DNA of 17,708 nucleotides from Methylophilaceae bacterium (GTDB lineage: Bacteria > Pseudomonadota > Gammaproteobacteria > Burkholderiales > Methylophilaceae). The translations under genes and the position numbers were made by a program. Location of the stretch: positions 1-17,708 of the forward strand of contig JANYIK010000136.1 of assembly GCA_025362115.1 (NCBI GenBank), given 5' to 3'. Within the stretch, counting starts at the first letter, position 1, and each line of letters opens with the position of its first letter. This document shows, piece after piece, positions 6,442 through 14,010 of this stretch. Below the pieces are notes generated by a model. The model was given only the letters and a program-made list of their open reading frames with translations, made no database searches and was not told the DNA's origin.

Positions 6442-7599
6442 ATGGATTTTGAATACTGGTGGTTGTTAGCTTTACCACTTTTCTTTGTACTGGGCTGGAT
6501 TGCCGCGCGGGTTGATTTAGGACGGCTGCTTTCTGAGACTAGTACTCTGCCTGCCTCGTATTTTCGTGGTTTGAATTTCCTCATCAGCGAACAACCCGAT
6601 AAAGCCATCGAAGCCTTTAGCGAGGCACTCAAGGCCGACAATAACACATTGGAATTGCACTACGCGTTGGGCAGCTTGTTTCGTCGCACCGGTGAGATGG
6701 ACAGGGCGATACGCCTGCATCAAGGCCTGCTGGAACGCGAAAGTCTTGATGAAACACAGCGCCTGATGGCGTTGGCAGAGTTAGCGCAGGATTATCTCAA
6801 GGCGGGTTTGTTGGATCGTGCCGAAGAGCTTTTTGTAAAGCTCACCGAAACGCGTTACGCTCAATCGGCATTGCGTGCTTTATTAGAAATCTACGTGCAT
6901 GAAAAAGAATGGATGCAGGCGGTGGGAATTGCTCAGCGATTGGAGACTTTGACCGGTCAGCCTTTAGGCAAGGAAATCGCACAGTTTCATTGTGAGCTGG
7001 CGCACCAAAGAATACTGCTTGGCGATAACGTAGATGCCGCAAGCGGCTTGCAAACCGCGCTCAATGAAAATCGCAACAGCATACGCGCCAATATCATGTT
7101 AGGTGACATGGCAGCAAACAACAAAAACCATGCTCAGGCGCTGCAATATTGGCGCGAAATCGAGCTGCAAACCCCTGCCTATATCGAACTAGTGGCGGAA
7201 CGCATGATGCAAAGCTGGCGCGTCTTAAAGCTCACCGACGAGGGTTTACAGTGGCTGCATGAGGCGGTGCGTAAATATCCGCTGGAAGAAACCGCACAAG
7301 TGCTGTTTGACGCGACCCTAGACCTGAAAGGGCCAGAAGCAGCCTATCGCATGGCGCATGATGAAGCGGATTTGTCGCCCACATTGGCAGCGTTGGATCG
7401 TTTGCTGCAAGCCAAGGTTAGTGGAATGCCTGACGGTGATTTGCGCTTAGTGATGGACGCGATTAAGCAGCATTTGGAGCGTACCGCGTTTTATCGTTGT
7501 ACTACCTGCGGCTATACCGCACGGCAGTTCCACTGGCACTGCCCAAGCTGTAGCGAGTGGGAAACCTTGCCGCCTAAATATGAGCGTGAGAGCAAATGA
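6442..7599 (+). CDS. lapB: LPS assembly protein B (YciM), TPR and rubredoxin-type metal-binding protein
   Basis: A 385-residue LapB. In E. coli it is an inner-membrane protein that hands LpxC to FtsH for degradation and so balances LPS with phospholipid synthesis. A single N-terminal membrane helix (about 5-22) is followed by tetratricopeptide-like helical repeats through about residue 330, including KAIEAFSEALKADNNTLELHYALG-type units. The C-terminal zinc-ribbon-like module has CTTC (C353, C356) and CPSC (C367, C370). An AGG at 6431-6433 gives a reasonable ribosome binding site for ATG 6442. The E. coli neighbour lapA is absent from the 105-bp gap upstream, while lapB-pyrF adjacency is kept. 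The stop overlaps the pyrF start (ATGA at 7596-7599). Confidence 0.94.
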   Translation: MDFEYWWLLALPLFFVLGWIAARVDLGRLLSETSTLPASYFRGLNFLISEQPDKAIEAFSEALKADNNTLELHYALGSLFRRTGEMDRAIRLHQGLLERESLDETQRLMALAELAQDYLKAGLLDRAEELFVKLTETRYAQSALRALLEIYVHEKEWMQAVGIAQRLETLTGQPLGKEIAQFHCELAHQRILLGDNVDAASGLQTALNENRNSIRANIMLGDMAANNKNHAQALQYWREIELQTPAYIELVAERMMQSWRVLKLTDEGLQWLHEAVRKYPLEETAQVLFDATLDLKGPEAAYRMAHDEADLSPTLAALDRLLQAKVSGMPDGDLRLVMDAIKQHLERTAFYRCTTCGYTARQFHWHCPSCSEWETLPPKYERESK

Positions 7600-8300
7600 G
7601 CGATCCTAAAATAATTGTCGCGCTGGATTACCCAGATGCGGCTTCCGCTTTGACGTTGGTGGCAAAACTAGACCCCCAATTATGCCGCCTGAAAGTAGGC
7701 AAAGAGCTATTCACTGTTGCGGGCGCTGACTTGGTTTCGCAATTAGTAGATCAAGGTCACGGCGTATTTTTAGACCTCAAATTTCACGATATCCCTAGTA
7801 CTGTGGCTAAAGCCTGCGAAGCCGCAGCCAAGCTTGGTGTGTGGATGTTGAACGTCCACGCCAGCGGCGGTAGCGCCATGATGATGGCGGCGCAGGAGGC
7901 GGTGAGCAAATCGGTACAACCACCATTGTTGATAGCGGTGACTGTGCTCACCAGTATGGACGAACCGGCGTTGGTTGAAATTGGCATGAGCGGCGGCGTG
8001 CAAGCCACGGCGATGCGCTTAGCTTATCTTGCCAAGCGTAGTGGCCTGGCTGGGGTTGTGTGTTCGGCGCAAGAAGCCCCCTTGTTACGGCGAGAATTGG
8101 GTGCAGATTTCCAGCTAGTCACCCCCGGTATTCGCCCCGCAGATAGCAGCCTAGACGACCAATCGCGTGTAGTCACGCCATTAGTGGCAATGCAAAATGG
8201 TGCTAGTTATCTCGTGATAGGCCGCCCTATCACGCAAGCGGCTGAGCCTTTAGCTGCGTTGCAAAAAATTCATCAGGAAATTAAACATTATGAAAATTAG
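7596..8300 (+). CDS. pyrF: Orotidine 5'-phosphate decarboxylase
   Basis: A 234-residue OMP decarboxylase catalysing the last step of UMP synthesis, OMP to UMP + CO2. It belongs to the short subfamily also found in E. coli. Visible motifs are IIVALDYPD (6-14), LKVGKELF (32-39, with the substrate-binding Lys), the catalytic VFLDLKFHDIPSTV (57-70, with D60, K62, D65), VTPGIRP, and the phosphate-binding YLVIGRPIT near the end. It overlaps lapB by 4 bases and ugd by 11, so the three genes are probably one transcript. UMP leads to UTP, one precursor of the UDP-glucose used by the next gene; that metabolic link is loose. Confidence 0.97.
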   Translation: MSDPKIIVALDYPDAASALTLVAKLDPQLCRLKVGKELFTVAGADLVSQLVDQGHGVFLDLKFHDIPSTVAKACEAAAKLGVWMLNVHASGGSAMMMAAQEAVSKSVQPPLLIAVTVLTSMDEPALVEIGMSGGVQATAMRLAYLAKRSGLAGVVCSAQEAPLLRRELGADFQLVTPGIRPADSSLDDQSRVVTPLVAMQNGASYLVIGRPITQAAEPLAALQKIHQEIKHYEN

Positions 8301-9612
8301 TGTGGTTGGCACGGGATACGTGGGATTGGTGACAGGTGCATGTCTCGCCGAGGTTGGTAACGATGTACTGTGTTTGGACTTGGATGCTAGTAAAATCAAA
8401 GTGTTGCATGAAGGAGGCATCCCCATCCATGAGCCAGGGTTGCTGGAGATGGTGCAGCGCAATGTCGCTGCGGGACGCTTGCATTTCACTACCAGTGTTG
8501 AAGAAAGTGTCGCCTTTGGGCAGATACAGTTCATCGCTGTCGGCACACCGCCGGATGAAGACGGCTCGGCAGATTTGCAATATGTCACCGCTGCGGCACG
8601 TAACATCGCTCGCCACATGACAGAATTCAAGGTGGTGGTGGATAAAAGTACAGTGCCAGTAGGCACCGCGGATAAAGTGCGCGCAGCGATGACTGAAGAA
8701 CTCGCCAAACGCGGCGCGAATATTCCTTTCGCAGTGGCTTCCAACCCTGAATTTTTGAAAGAAGGGGCGGCGGTAGAAGATTTTATGCGCCCGGATCGCA
8801 TCGTGCTGGGCGCGGATGATGAGCGTGCGGTGACCTTGATGCGCGAGATCTACGCGCCGTTTAACCGTAATCACGATCGTCTCGTAGTCATGGACATCCG
8901 CTCGGCAGAGCTCACCAAATATGCCGCTAATTGTATGTTGGCGACACGTATCTCGTTCATGAATGAGCTTGCCAATTTGGCGGATAAACTGGGTGCGGAC
9001 ATCGAACAGGTAAGGCTAGGCATAGGCTCTGACCCCCGCATAGGCTACCACTTTCTCTACCCTGGCTGCGGCTACGGTGGTTCATGCTTTCCTAAAGACG
9101 TGCAGGCGCTCATTCGCACCGCAGACAGCATAGGCCAGCCGCTGCAAGTGCTAAACGCGGTTGAAGCCGCCAACGAAGCGCAAAAACGCGTGTTGCTGGA
9201 GAAAATAGAATCTAAATTTGGCAGTAACTTGAGCGGTAAAAATATCGCACTGTGGGGTTTGGCATTCAAACCCAATACTGACGACATGCGCGAGGCTTCT
9301 AGTCGCGTCATTATTCAAGGCTTGTGGGATTTCGGAGCTACGGTGACAGCCTACGATCCTGTTGCCATGCCAGAATCCAAGCGTATTTTTGGCGATGACG
9401 CGCGTTTGAGCTACGTTGATACACCTATGGCTGCGCTCAAAGACGCGGATGCGCTGGCGATTGTGACAGAATGGAAAGAATTTCGCGCCCCGGACTTTGA
9501 CGCGATTAAAGCTGCACTCAAAACCCCTGCCATATTTGACGGGCGCAATATGTACACCCCCTCCACAGTCAAGGCGCACGGTTTGGAGTATTACGCCATA
9601 GGCCGACGTTGA
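8290..9612 (+). CDS. ugd: UDP-glucose 6-dehydrogenase
   Basis: A 440-residue nucleotide-sugar dehydrogenase of the UDP-glucose/GDP-mannose family. It most likely oxidises UDP-glucose to UDP-glucuronate with two NAD+, supplying uronic acids for polysaccharide or lipid A modification. The sequence has an N-terminal Rossmann GTGYVGLVTG (7-16), STVPVGTADKV, a SNPEFLKEGAAVEDF stretch, and PGCGYGGSCFPKD with catalytic Cys266. The C-terminal UDP-binding domain carries GLAFKPNTDDMREASS. FLKEG...D and the intact YGGSCFPKD favour UDP-glucose over GDP-mannose. The ATG lies inside the pyrF 3' end, with AGGA at 8275-8278 as a possible ribosome binding site. In other betaproteobacteria heptose genes such as hldE may follow; here it is the last gene before comEA. 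Confidence 0.94.
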   Translation: MKISVVGTGYVGLVTGACLAEVGNDVLCLDLDASKIKVLHEGGIPIHEPGLLEMVQRNVAAGRLHFTTSVEESVAFGQIQFIAVGTPPDEDGSADLQYVTAAARNIARHMTEFKVVVDKSTVPVGTADKVRAAMTEELAKRGANIPFAVASNPEFLKEGAAVEDFMRPDRIVLGADDERAVTLMREIYAPFNRNHDRLVVMDIRSAELTKYAANCMLATRISFMNELANLADKLGADIEQVRLGIGSDPRIGYHFLYPGCGYGGSCFPKDVQALIRTADSIGQPLQVLNAVEAANEAQKRVLLEKIESKFGSNLSGKNIALWGLAFKPNTDDMREASSRVIIQGLWDFGATVTAYDPVAMPESKRIFGDDARLSYVDTPMAALKDADALAIVTEWKEFRAPDFDAIKAALKTPAIFDGRNMYTPSTVKAHGLEYYAIGRR

Positions 9613-9704
9613 AAATAGTAAGATTGGCGTAAGCAAGTTCTAGCATGATGTAGCTACCTGATGAAAGATGTTCAGGCCAATCAAACAAATTTTAGGAGAG
9701 TGTT

Positions 9705-10058
9705 ATGAAAAAGTTTCTGCTGGTATTGATGAGTGTAATTGCGTTCTCTCTGTCCGCTCCAGTGTTCGCGGCGGTTGATCTTAATAAGGCTACCCAGGCT
9801 GAACTGGAGGGTGTGAAGGGTATCGGCCCTAAGAAGGCTCAAGCGATTATCGAATATCGCGCTAAGAATGGTCCATTCAAGACTGTGGATGACCTGGATA
9901 AAGTCTCAGGATTCGGTAAAAAGACCGTGGATAAAGTAAAAGCTGAAGTCACTGTGGGTGGCGCAGCCGCTGCCCCTGCCAAGGCTGACAAGCCTGCGAA
10001 GGATGCTAAAGCCGCTGCCCCAGCAGTGCCTGCGGCTAAAGATAAAGCCAAGAAGTAA
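9705..10058 (+). CDS. ComEA-type secreted helix-hairpin-helix DNA-binding protein
   Basis: A 117-residue protein with a signal peptide (about 1-22, ending VFAA), then a ComEA-like tandem helix-hairpin-helix domain (about 24-84). This includes VDLNKATQAELEGVKGIGPKKAQAIIEYR and a second GFGKKTVDKV hairpin. The last 30 residues are low-complexity, rich in Ala, Lys and Pro (AKADKPAKDAKAAAPA-type), and resemble histone-H1/AlgP-like tails. ComEA binds incoming DNA in the periplasm during natural transformation; many standalone homologues have not been tested. A very good ribosome binding site, AGGAGAG (9694-9700), precedes the ATG. The 92-bp upstream gap suggests its own promoter, and a strong terminator follows. 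I do not assign the comEA symbol firmly because the tail is unusual and no other competence genes are in view. Confidence 0.85.
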   Translation: MKKFLLVLMSVIAFSLSAPVFAAVDLNKATQAELEGVKGIGPKKAQAIIEYRAKNGPFKTVDDLDKVSGFGKKTVDKVKAEVTVGGAAAAPAKADKPAKDAKAAAPAVPAAKDKAKK

Positions 10059-10076
10059 TTTCTGGTTTTAAGGTGT

Positions 10077-10108
10077 AAAAAAAAGCCCAGTTTTTACTGG
10101 GCTTTTTT
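10077..10108. terminator. Bidirectional terminator between the ComEA-type gene and metG
   Basis: A run of A followed by AGCCCAG (10077-10090) pairs with CTGGGCT and six T (10097-10108) around a TTTTTA loop. Both strands therefore have a GC stem followed by a T run, fitting the two convergent genes on either side. Confidence 0.9.
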
Positions 10109-10126
10109 ATTGGTTTTGATGGGCGC

Positions 10127-12175
10127 TTATTTCACTCGCATTCCAGGCTGTGCGCCAGAATCTGGCGAAAGTATAAATGGCCCACCACGCTCGTCTGACG
10201 CGGCTAATACCATGCCTTCACTCATGCCGAACTTCATCTTGCGCGGCGCGAGGTTGGCGACCATCACCGTCAAACGCCCTACCAGTGTGGCGGGATCATA
10301 GGCCGACTTGATACCAGCAAACACATTGCGTGGTTTTTCTTCACCGATATCCAGAGTGAGTTGCAGCAGCTTTTCCGCACCTTCCACATGGTTTGCCTCG
10401 ACGATGCGGGCGACGCGCAGATCGACCTTGGTGAAGTCGTCGATAGAAATGTAAGTGTTTTCTTCCATGGCAGGTTCCGGTTGTTTGGTTTGTGGTGCGG
10501 GTTGAACTGGTTGCAGCGATTCCTTGTTGGCCTCGACCATAGCTTCGATAGCCTTGGGATCAAGACGAGTAACTAAAGGTTCATATTGTCTAATTTGATG
10601 ATTGGTAAGTACCGAGTTTTGATCCCAGACCATCTGGTTGTCGCCTGTTTGCAAAAACTCCTGAGCTTGCTCCGCAAGTTTTGGCAGAACAGGCTTGATA
10701 TAGATTGTCAGTAACCAAAAAATATTTATTGCTAATGAGCATACCTGATGCAATCTTTCTTCTGAACCCGGAAGTTTGGCTAACTTCCAAGGTTCTTCCT
10801 CTGCAATATATTGATTGGCAATGTCAGCCAACCGCATGATTTCGCGGATAGCTTTGGAATAATCTCTGTCAACATAAAATAGGCCGATTTTTTGCCATGT
10901 TTCAGGAGACATGAATTCATGTTTAAGTTGTTGCGCCCATTGGATTGGCAATTCCTTACTCAATCGTCCATCAAACCTATTATTGATAAAACCAGCACAG
11001 CGGCTGGCGATGTTGATGTACTTGCCAACCAAGTCACTATTCACCCGAGCGACAAAGTCTTCCAGATTGAGGTCGATGTCTTCCATTGAGCCATTCAGTT
11101 TTGCCGCATAGTAATAGCGTAGGTATTCCGGATTCTGCACATGGTCGAGATAGCTACGTGCGGTGATGAACGTCCCGCGCGATTTGGACATTTTTTCGCC
11201 GTTCACCGTCAGAAATCCATGCGCAAAGATTTGCGTAGGTTTGCGGTAACCAGAATACTCAAGGGTCGCAGGCCAGAACAGCGCGTGGAAGTAGAGGATG
11301 TCCTTGCCTATGAAATGGTACAGCTCGGTAGTGGAATCCTTTTTCCAATACTCATCAAAATCCAAGCCACTTTTAGCGCACAGGTTCTTGAAGCTGGCCA
11401 TGTAACCAATTGGCGCGTCCAGCCATACATAGAAGTATTTGCCCGGCGCATCGGGTATCTCAAAGCCGAAGTAGGGTGCATCGCGAGAAATGTCCCAATC
11501 GTTCAGGCCATTGCCAAACCATTCACCCATTTTGTTGGCAGCCTCATTCTGCAAAGTGCCAGAGCGCGTCCATTCCTTTAGAAATCCCTCACATTCGGAG
11601 AGCTTGAAGAAGTAGTGCTCAGTTTCTTTGCGCACCGGAGCGGCACCAGAGACGGCAGAATAGGGATTGATGAGTTCGGTCGGGTTATAAGTCGCGCCGC
11701 ACACCTCACAGGAATCGCCGTATTGGTCTTTGGCGTGGCATTTTGGACATTCGCCTTTGATGAAGCGATCCGGCAGGAACATATTTTTGACCGGATCAAA
11801 ATACTGTTCAATGGTCTTGCTGGTGATTTTGCCATTGGCCTTGAGCGCCTTATAGATACTGATTGCCAGCTCGCGGTTCTCGACAGAATGGGTGGAGTGG
11901 TAGTTATCGAACTCCACCAGAAAATCGGCAAAGTCTGCGTTGTGTTCCTTGTGTACATTTTCTATCAAGGCTTCTGGCGTAATGCCTTCTTTCTCGGCTC
12001 TGAGCATGATGGGCGTGCCATGTGTATCGTCGGCGCAAACATAGTGACACTCATGCCCTTGCATCTTTTGGAAGCGCACCCAGATGTCAGTCTGGATATA
12101 CTCGACCAGATGACCAAGGTGAATGCTACCGTTGGCATAGGGTAGGGCGGAGGTAACAAGGATTTTGCGGGACAT
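10127..12175 (-). CDS. metG: Methionyl-tRNA synthetase
   Basis: A 682-residue class I synthetase that charges tRNA-Met and tRNA-fMet. It has the HIGH-type signature PYANGSIHLGHL (12-23), a zinc knuckle with C143, C146, C156 and C159, the catalytic KMSKS (328-332), the alpha-helical anticodon-binding domain, and an acidic/Gln/Pro-rich linker. A C-terminal EMAPII/Trbp111-like tRNA-binding domain follows (about 575-682, from the YISIDDFTKVDLRVARI region), which makes dimers in the long form. I chose ATG 12175; a TTG at 12181 is also in frame but adds only two residues and lacks support. No clear ribosome binding site is visible. The part coding for the anticodon-binding domain (10561-10980) is about 40% GC by hand count, against 53% in a line of the catalytic part. 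Divergent from apbC. Confidence 0.96.
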   Translation of the reverse strand: MSRKILVTSALPYANGSIHLGHLVEYIQTDIWVRFQKMQGHECHYVCADDTHGTPIMLRAEKEGITPEALIENVHKEHNADFADFLVEFDNYHSTHSVENRELAISIYKALKANGKITSKTIEQYFDPVKNMFLPDRFIKGECPKCHAKDQYGDSCEVCGATYNPTELINPYSAVSGAAPVRKETEHYFFKLSECEGFLKEWTRSGTLQNEAANKMGEWFGNGLNDWDISRDAPYFGFEIPDAPGKYFYVWLDAPIGYMASFKNLCAKSGLDFDEYWKKDSTTELYHFIGKDILYFHALFWPATLEYSGYRKPTQIFAHGFLTVNGEKMSKSRGTFITARSYLDHVQNPEYLRYYYAAKLNGSMEDIDLNLEDFVARVNSDLVGKYINIASRCAGFINNRFDGRLSKELPIQWAQQLKHEFMSPETWQKIGLFYVDRDYSKAIREIMRLADIANQYIAEEEPWKLAKLPGSEERLHQVCSLAINIFWLLTIYIKPVLPKLAEQAQEFLQTGDNQMVWDQNSVLTNHQIRQYEPLVTRLDPKAIEAMVEANKESLQPVQPAPQTKQPEPAMEENTYISIDDFTKVDLRVARIVEANHVEGAEKLLQLTLDIGEEKPRNVFAGIKSAYDPATLVGRLTVMVANLAPRKMKFGMSEGMVLAASDERGGPFILSPDSGAQPGMRVK

Positions 12176-12212
12176 TTTCAATAACAGGTATTCAAGAATG
12201 TTGCATTTTAAC

Positions 12213-12237
12213 AGGCTGCGGGCAAATGACGCAGCCT
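12213..12237. promoter_or_regulatory. Inverted repeat in the metG/apbC divergent spacer
   Basis: AGGCTGCG (12213-12220) is perfectly repeated in inverse orientation at 12230-12237, with a 9-bp centre. It lies in the 115-bp spacer between the two divergent starts and overlaps the candidate apbC -35 element. It could be an operator, or a hairpin in the metG leader on the minus strand. No T run follows on either strand, so I do not call a terminator. Confidence 0.4.
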
Positions 12238-12254
12238 TGCATATAGGCTAAAAT
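12226..12254 (+). promoter_or_regulatory. Candidate sigma70 promoter of apbC
   Basis: ATGACG (12226-12231, 4 of 6 matches to TTGACA) and TAAAAT (12249-12254, 5 of 6 matches to TATAAT) are separated by exactly 17 bp, 36 bp before the ATG. This is a motif match only. Confidence 0.4.
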
Positions 12255-12290
12255 CCACATCCGAATCCATTACCCAGAAATCACACGTTT

Positions 12291-13379
12291 ATGTCGCTCT
12301 CCGAACTGCAAATTCAAACCGCACTGAAAGAAATCACTGATCCCAATACCGGCAAAGATTTTATTGCCTCCAAGACTGCGAGAAATATCCGTATTGACGG
12401 CAATAATGTGGCACTCGACATTGTGTTGGGTTATCCGGCTAAAAGTGTAATGGTAGAAATCCAAGCCTTAGTGCAGACCAAGCTTAAAACTTTGCCTGAG
12501 GTTGGCAGTGTGTTCGTCAATGTTAGTAGCAAAATCGTCTCGCATTCTGTTCAGCGCGGCGTACAGGCCATTCCCGGGGTGAAAAACATCATCGCCGTGG
12601 CCTCTGGCAAGGGTGGCGTAGGAAAGTCTACCACTGCTGTCAATCTGGCATTGGCGTTGGTGGCAGAGGGTGCTACGGTAGGCATTCTCGATGCCGACAT
12701 CTATGGGCCGTCGCAACCGATGATGCTGGGCATAGAGGGTAAGCCGGAAACCACCGACGGCAAGAGCATGGAGCCAATGGAGGCGCATGGCATACAGGCC
12801 ATGTCCATCGGCTTCTTGATTGATAAAGATACCCCTATGGTGTGGCGTGGTCCAATGGTGACGGGGGCATTGGAGCAATTGCTACGCGAAACCAAATGGC
12901 GTGATTTAGATTATTTGATCGTCGACATGCCCCCCGGTACTGGAGATATTCAGTTGACGCTTTCGCAAAAAGTACCGGTGACGGGGGTGATTATCGTCAC
13001 TACGCCGCAAGATATTGCTTTGCTGGATGCGCGTAAGGGACTGAAAATGTTTGAGAAGGTTGGCGTTTCCATTATTGGTATCGTAGAAAATATGAGTACG
13101 CATATCTGTTCAAAATGTGGTCACGAAGAACACATCTTTGGTGCTGGCGGTGGCGCCAAGATGTGTGCTGACTACGAGGTAGAGTTACTGGGTAGTTTGC
13201 CGCTGGACATTCGAATTCGTGAACAAACTGATAGTGGTATACCCACGGTGGCGGCTGATCCAGATGGTATTTTGGCCGCAAATTACCGTGATATTGCGCG
13301 CAAGACAGCAATCAAACTGGCGGCGATGGGGCAAGACCATAGCGCGAAATTTCCGAATATCGTGATTCAGAATTCATAA
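12291..13379 (+). CDS. apbC: Iron-sulfur cluster carrier protein, Mrp/NBP35 family
   Basis: A 362-residue Mrp-type ATPase (apbC, also called mrp) that carries [4Fe-4S] clusters to target proteins in the cytoplasm. The N-terminal domain (1-85) is a MIP18/DUF59 fold. A ParA/MinD-like P-loop domain follows with the deviant Walker A SGKGGVGKST (105-114), Walker-type ILDADIYGP (132-140) and VDMPPGTGD (211-219). The bridging CxxC pair C273/C276 (HICSKCGHE) binds the cluster at the dimer interface. All key residues are present and the length matches E. coli Mrp. The location next to metG, divergently transcribed, is also known from E. coli. The region just before the ATG shows no obvious ribosome binding site. 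It ends 47 bp from the 3' end of pagL, with a hairpin between. Confidence 0.95.
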   Translation: MSLSELQIQTALKEITDPNTGKDFIASKTARNIRIDGNNVALDIVLGYPAKSVMVEIQALVQTKLKTLPEVGSVFVNVSSKIVSHSVQRGVQAIPGVKNIIAVASGKGGVGKSTTAVNLALALVAEGATVGILDADIYGPSQPMMLGIEGKPETTDGKSMEPMEAHGIQAMSIGFLIDKDTPMVWRGPMVTGALEQLLRETKWRDLDYLIVDMPPGTGDIQLTLSQKVPVTGVIIVTTPQDIALLDARKGLKMFEKVGVSIIGIVENMSTHICSKCGHEEHIFGAGGGAKMCADYEVELLGSLPLDIRIREQTDSGIPTVAADPDGILAANYRDIARKTAIKLAAMGQDHSAKFPNIVIQNS

Positions 13380-13411
13380 TTAAACAAGGCCGCTAAAGCG
13401 GCCTTGTTTAA
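13380..13411. terminator. Hairpin between convergent apbC and pagL
   Basis: A perfect stem of 13-14 bp (13380-13393 with 13398-13411) surrounds a TAAA loop. It is symmetric, so it works on both strands between two convergent genes. The T run is short (TTGTTTA), but the position, 1 bp after the apbC stop, makes a shared terminator likely. Confidence 0.75.
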
Positions 13412-13426
13412 GCATCCATCGGCTTC

Positions 13427-13975
13427 TTAGAAATGATACTGAAAGCGAATCTGATGAAAGTTGATACCAGGGTTGGGTGTGTCTATGCTGGCGTTGGACA
13501 AGTGTTGCAAGTGATAAGCTAAATCGTATTCGCCCTTGTCGCCAAAGCGGAAGCCAGCACCAACATGGTCACCAAACTGGAAGTTGGTACTGAATTGTCG
13601 GCCAGTGGTGATAGAGGTATCAGTCAATAGGTGTGCGCCGACGGCGACTTCAATATAGGGCGAGAAGCCAGAGGTGTCACTGGATTGGAATCTGAATACC
13701 GGAGTGAAGCCAAAATCACCAATATCAGATTGGCTGGAGTGCCAGTACCCGGCAGATAAATCCCAGTAGCCGCCTAAGTACCAATTGCCCATTTCCAGCC
13801 ATTTTACGCCCCAGTCCCACTGTATTCCGACACGTCCCATGCCTACGTCACCGTTGTTGTTGGGGGAATAGCCGCCTTCGATGGACATGCTGTCTATACC
13901 AAAATCTGCTGCTGACGCAGGCATGGCGCACAGAGAGAGTAGCAAGGCGGAAATGGTGGCAACGGTGCGATTCAT
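13427..13975 (-). CDS. pagL: PagL-type lipid A 3-O-deacylase (acyloxyacyl hydrolase family)
   Basis: A 182-residue outer-membrane beta-barrel protein. The signal peptide spans about residues 1-22 (MPASA then ADFG). Alternating strands such as WYLGGYWDLSAGYW, FTPVFRFQS and PYIEVAVGAHLL follow, with a terminal FQYHF ending in Phe as barrels do. The C-terminal HLSNASIDTPNPGIN is the PagL active-site region: H158 and S160 match the catalytic His and Ser, and N168 the oxyanion-hole Asn of Pseudomonas aeruginosa PagL. The catalytic Glu is Asn172 (AAC) here. PagL removes the 3-linked acyl chain of lipid A. Whether this one is active is open. The ribosome binding site GGAAG (minus strand, 13981-13985) is good. 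Neighbouring genes are unrelated to LPS; lapB and ugd lie 4-7 kb away. Confidence 0.82.
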   Translation of the reverse strand: MNRTVATISALLLSLCAMPASAADFGIDSMSIEGGYSPNNNGDVGMGRVGIQWDWGVKWLEMGNWYLGGYWDLSAGYWHSSQSDIGDFGFTPVFRFQSSDTSGFSPYIEVAVGAHLLTDTSITTGRQFSTNFQFGDHVGAGFRFGDKGEYDLAYHLQHLSNASIDTPNPGINFHQIRFQYHF

Positions 13976-14010
13976 ATGACTTCCTTTTTTAATTCATTAA
14001 ATTTAGCGAA

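Noticed and set aside
11615..12145. Plus-strand frame of 176 codons opposite metG
   Set aside because: Antisense to the conserved catalytic part of metG; no motif seen and no promoter.
12176..12181. TTG start for metG two codons upstream
   Set aside because: ATG 12175 leads directly into the conserved SRKILVTSALPYANG start and TTG has no better ribosome binding site.
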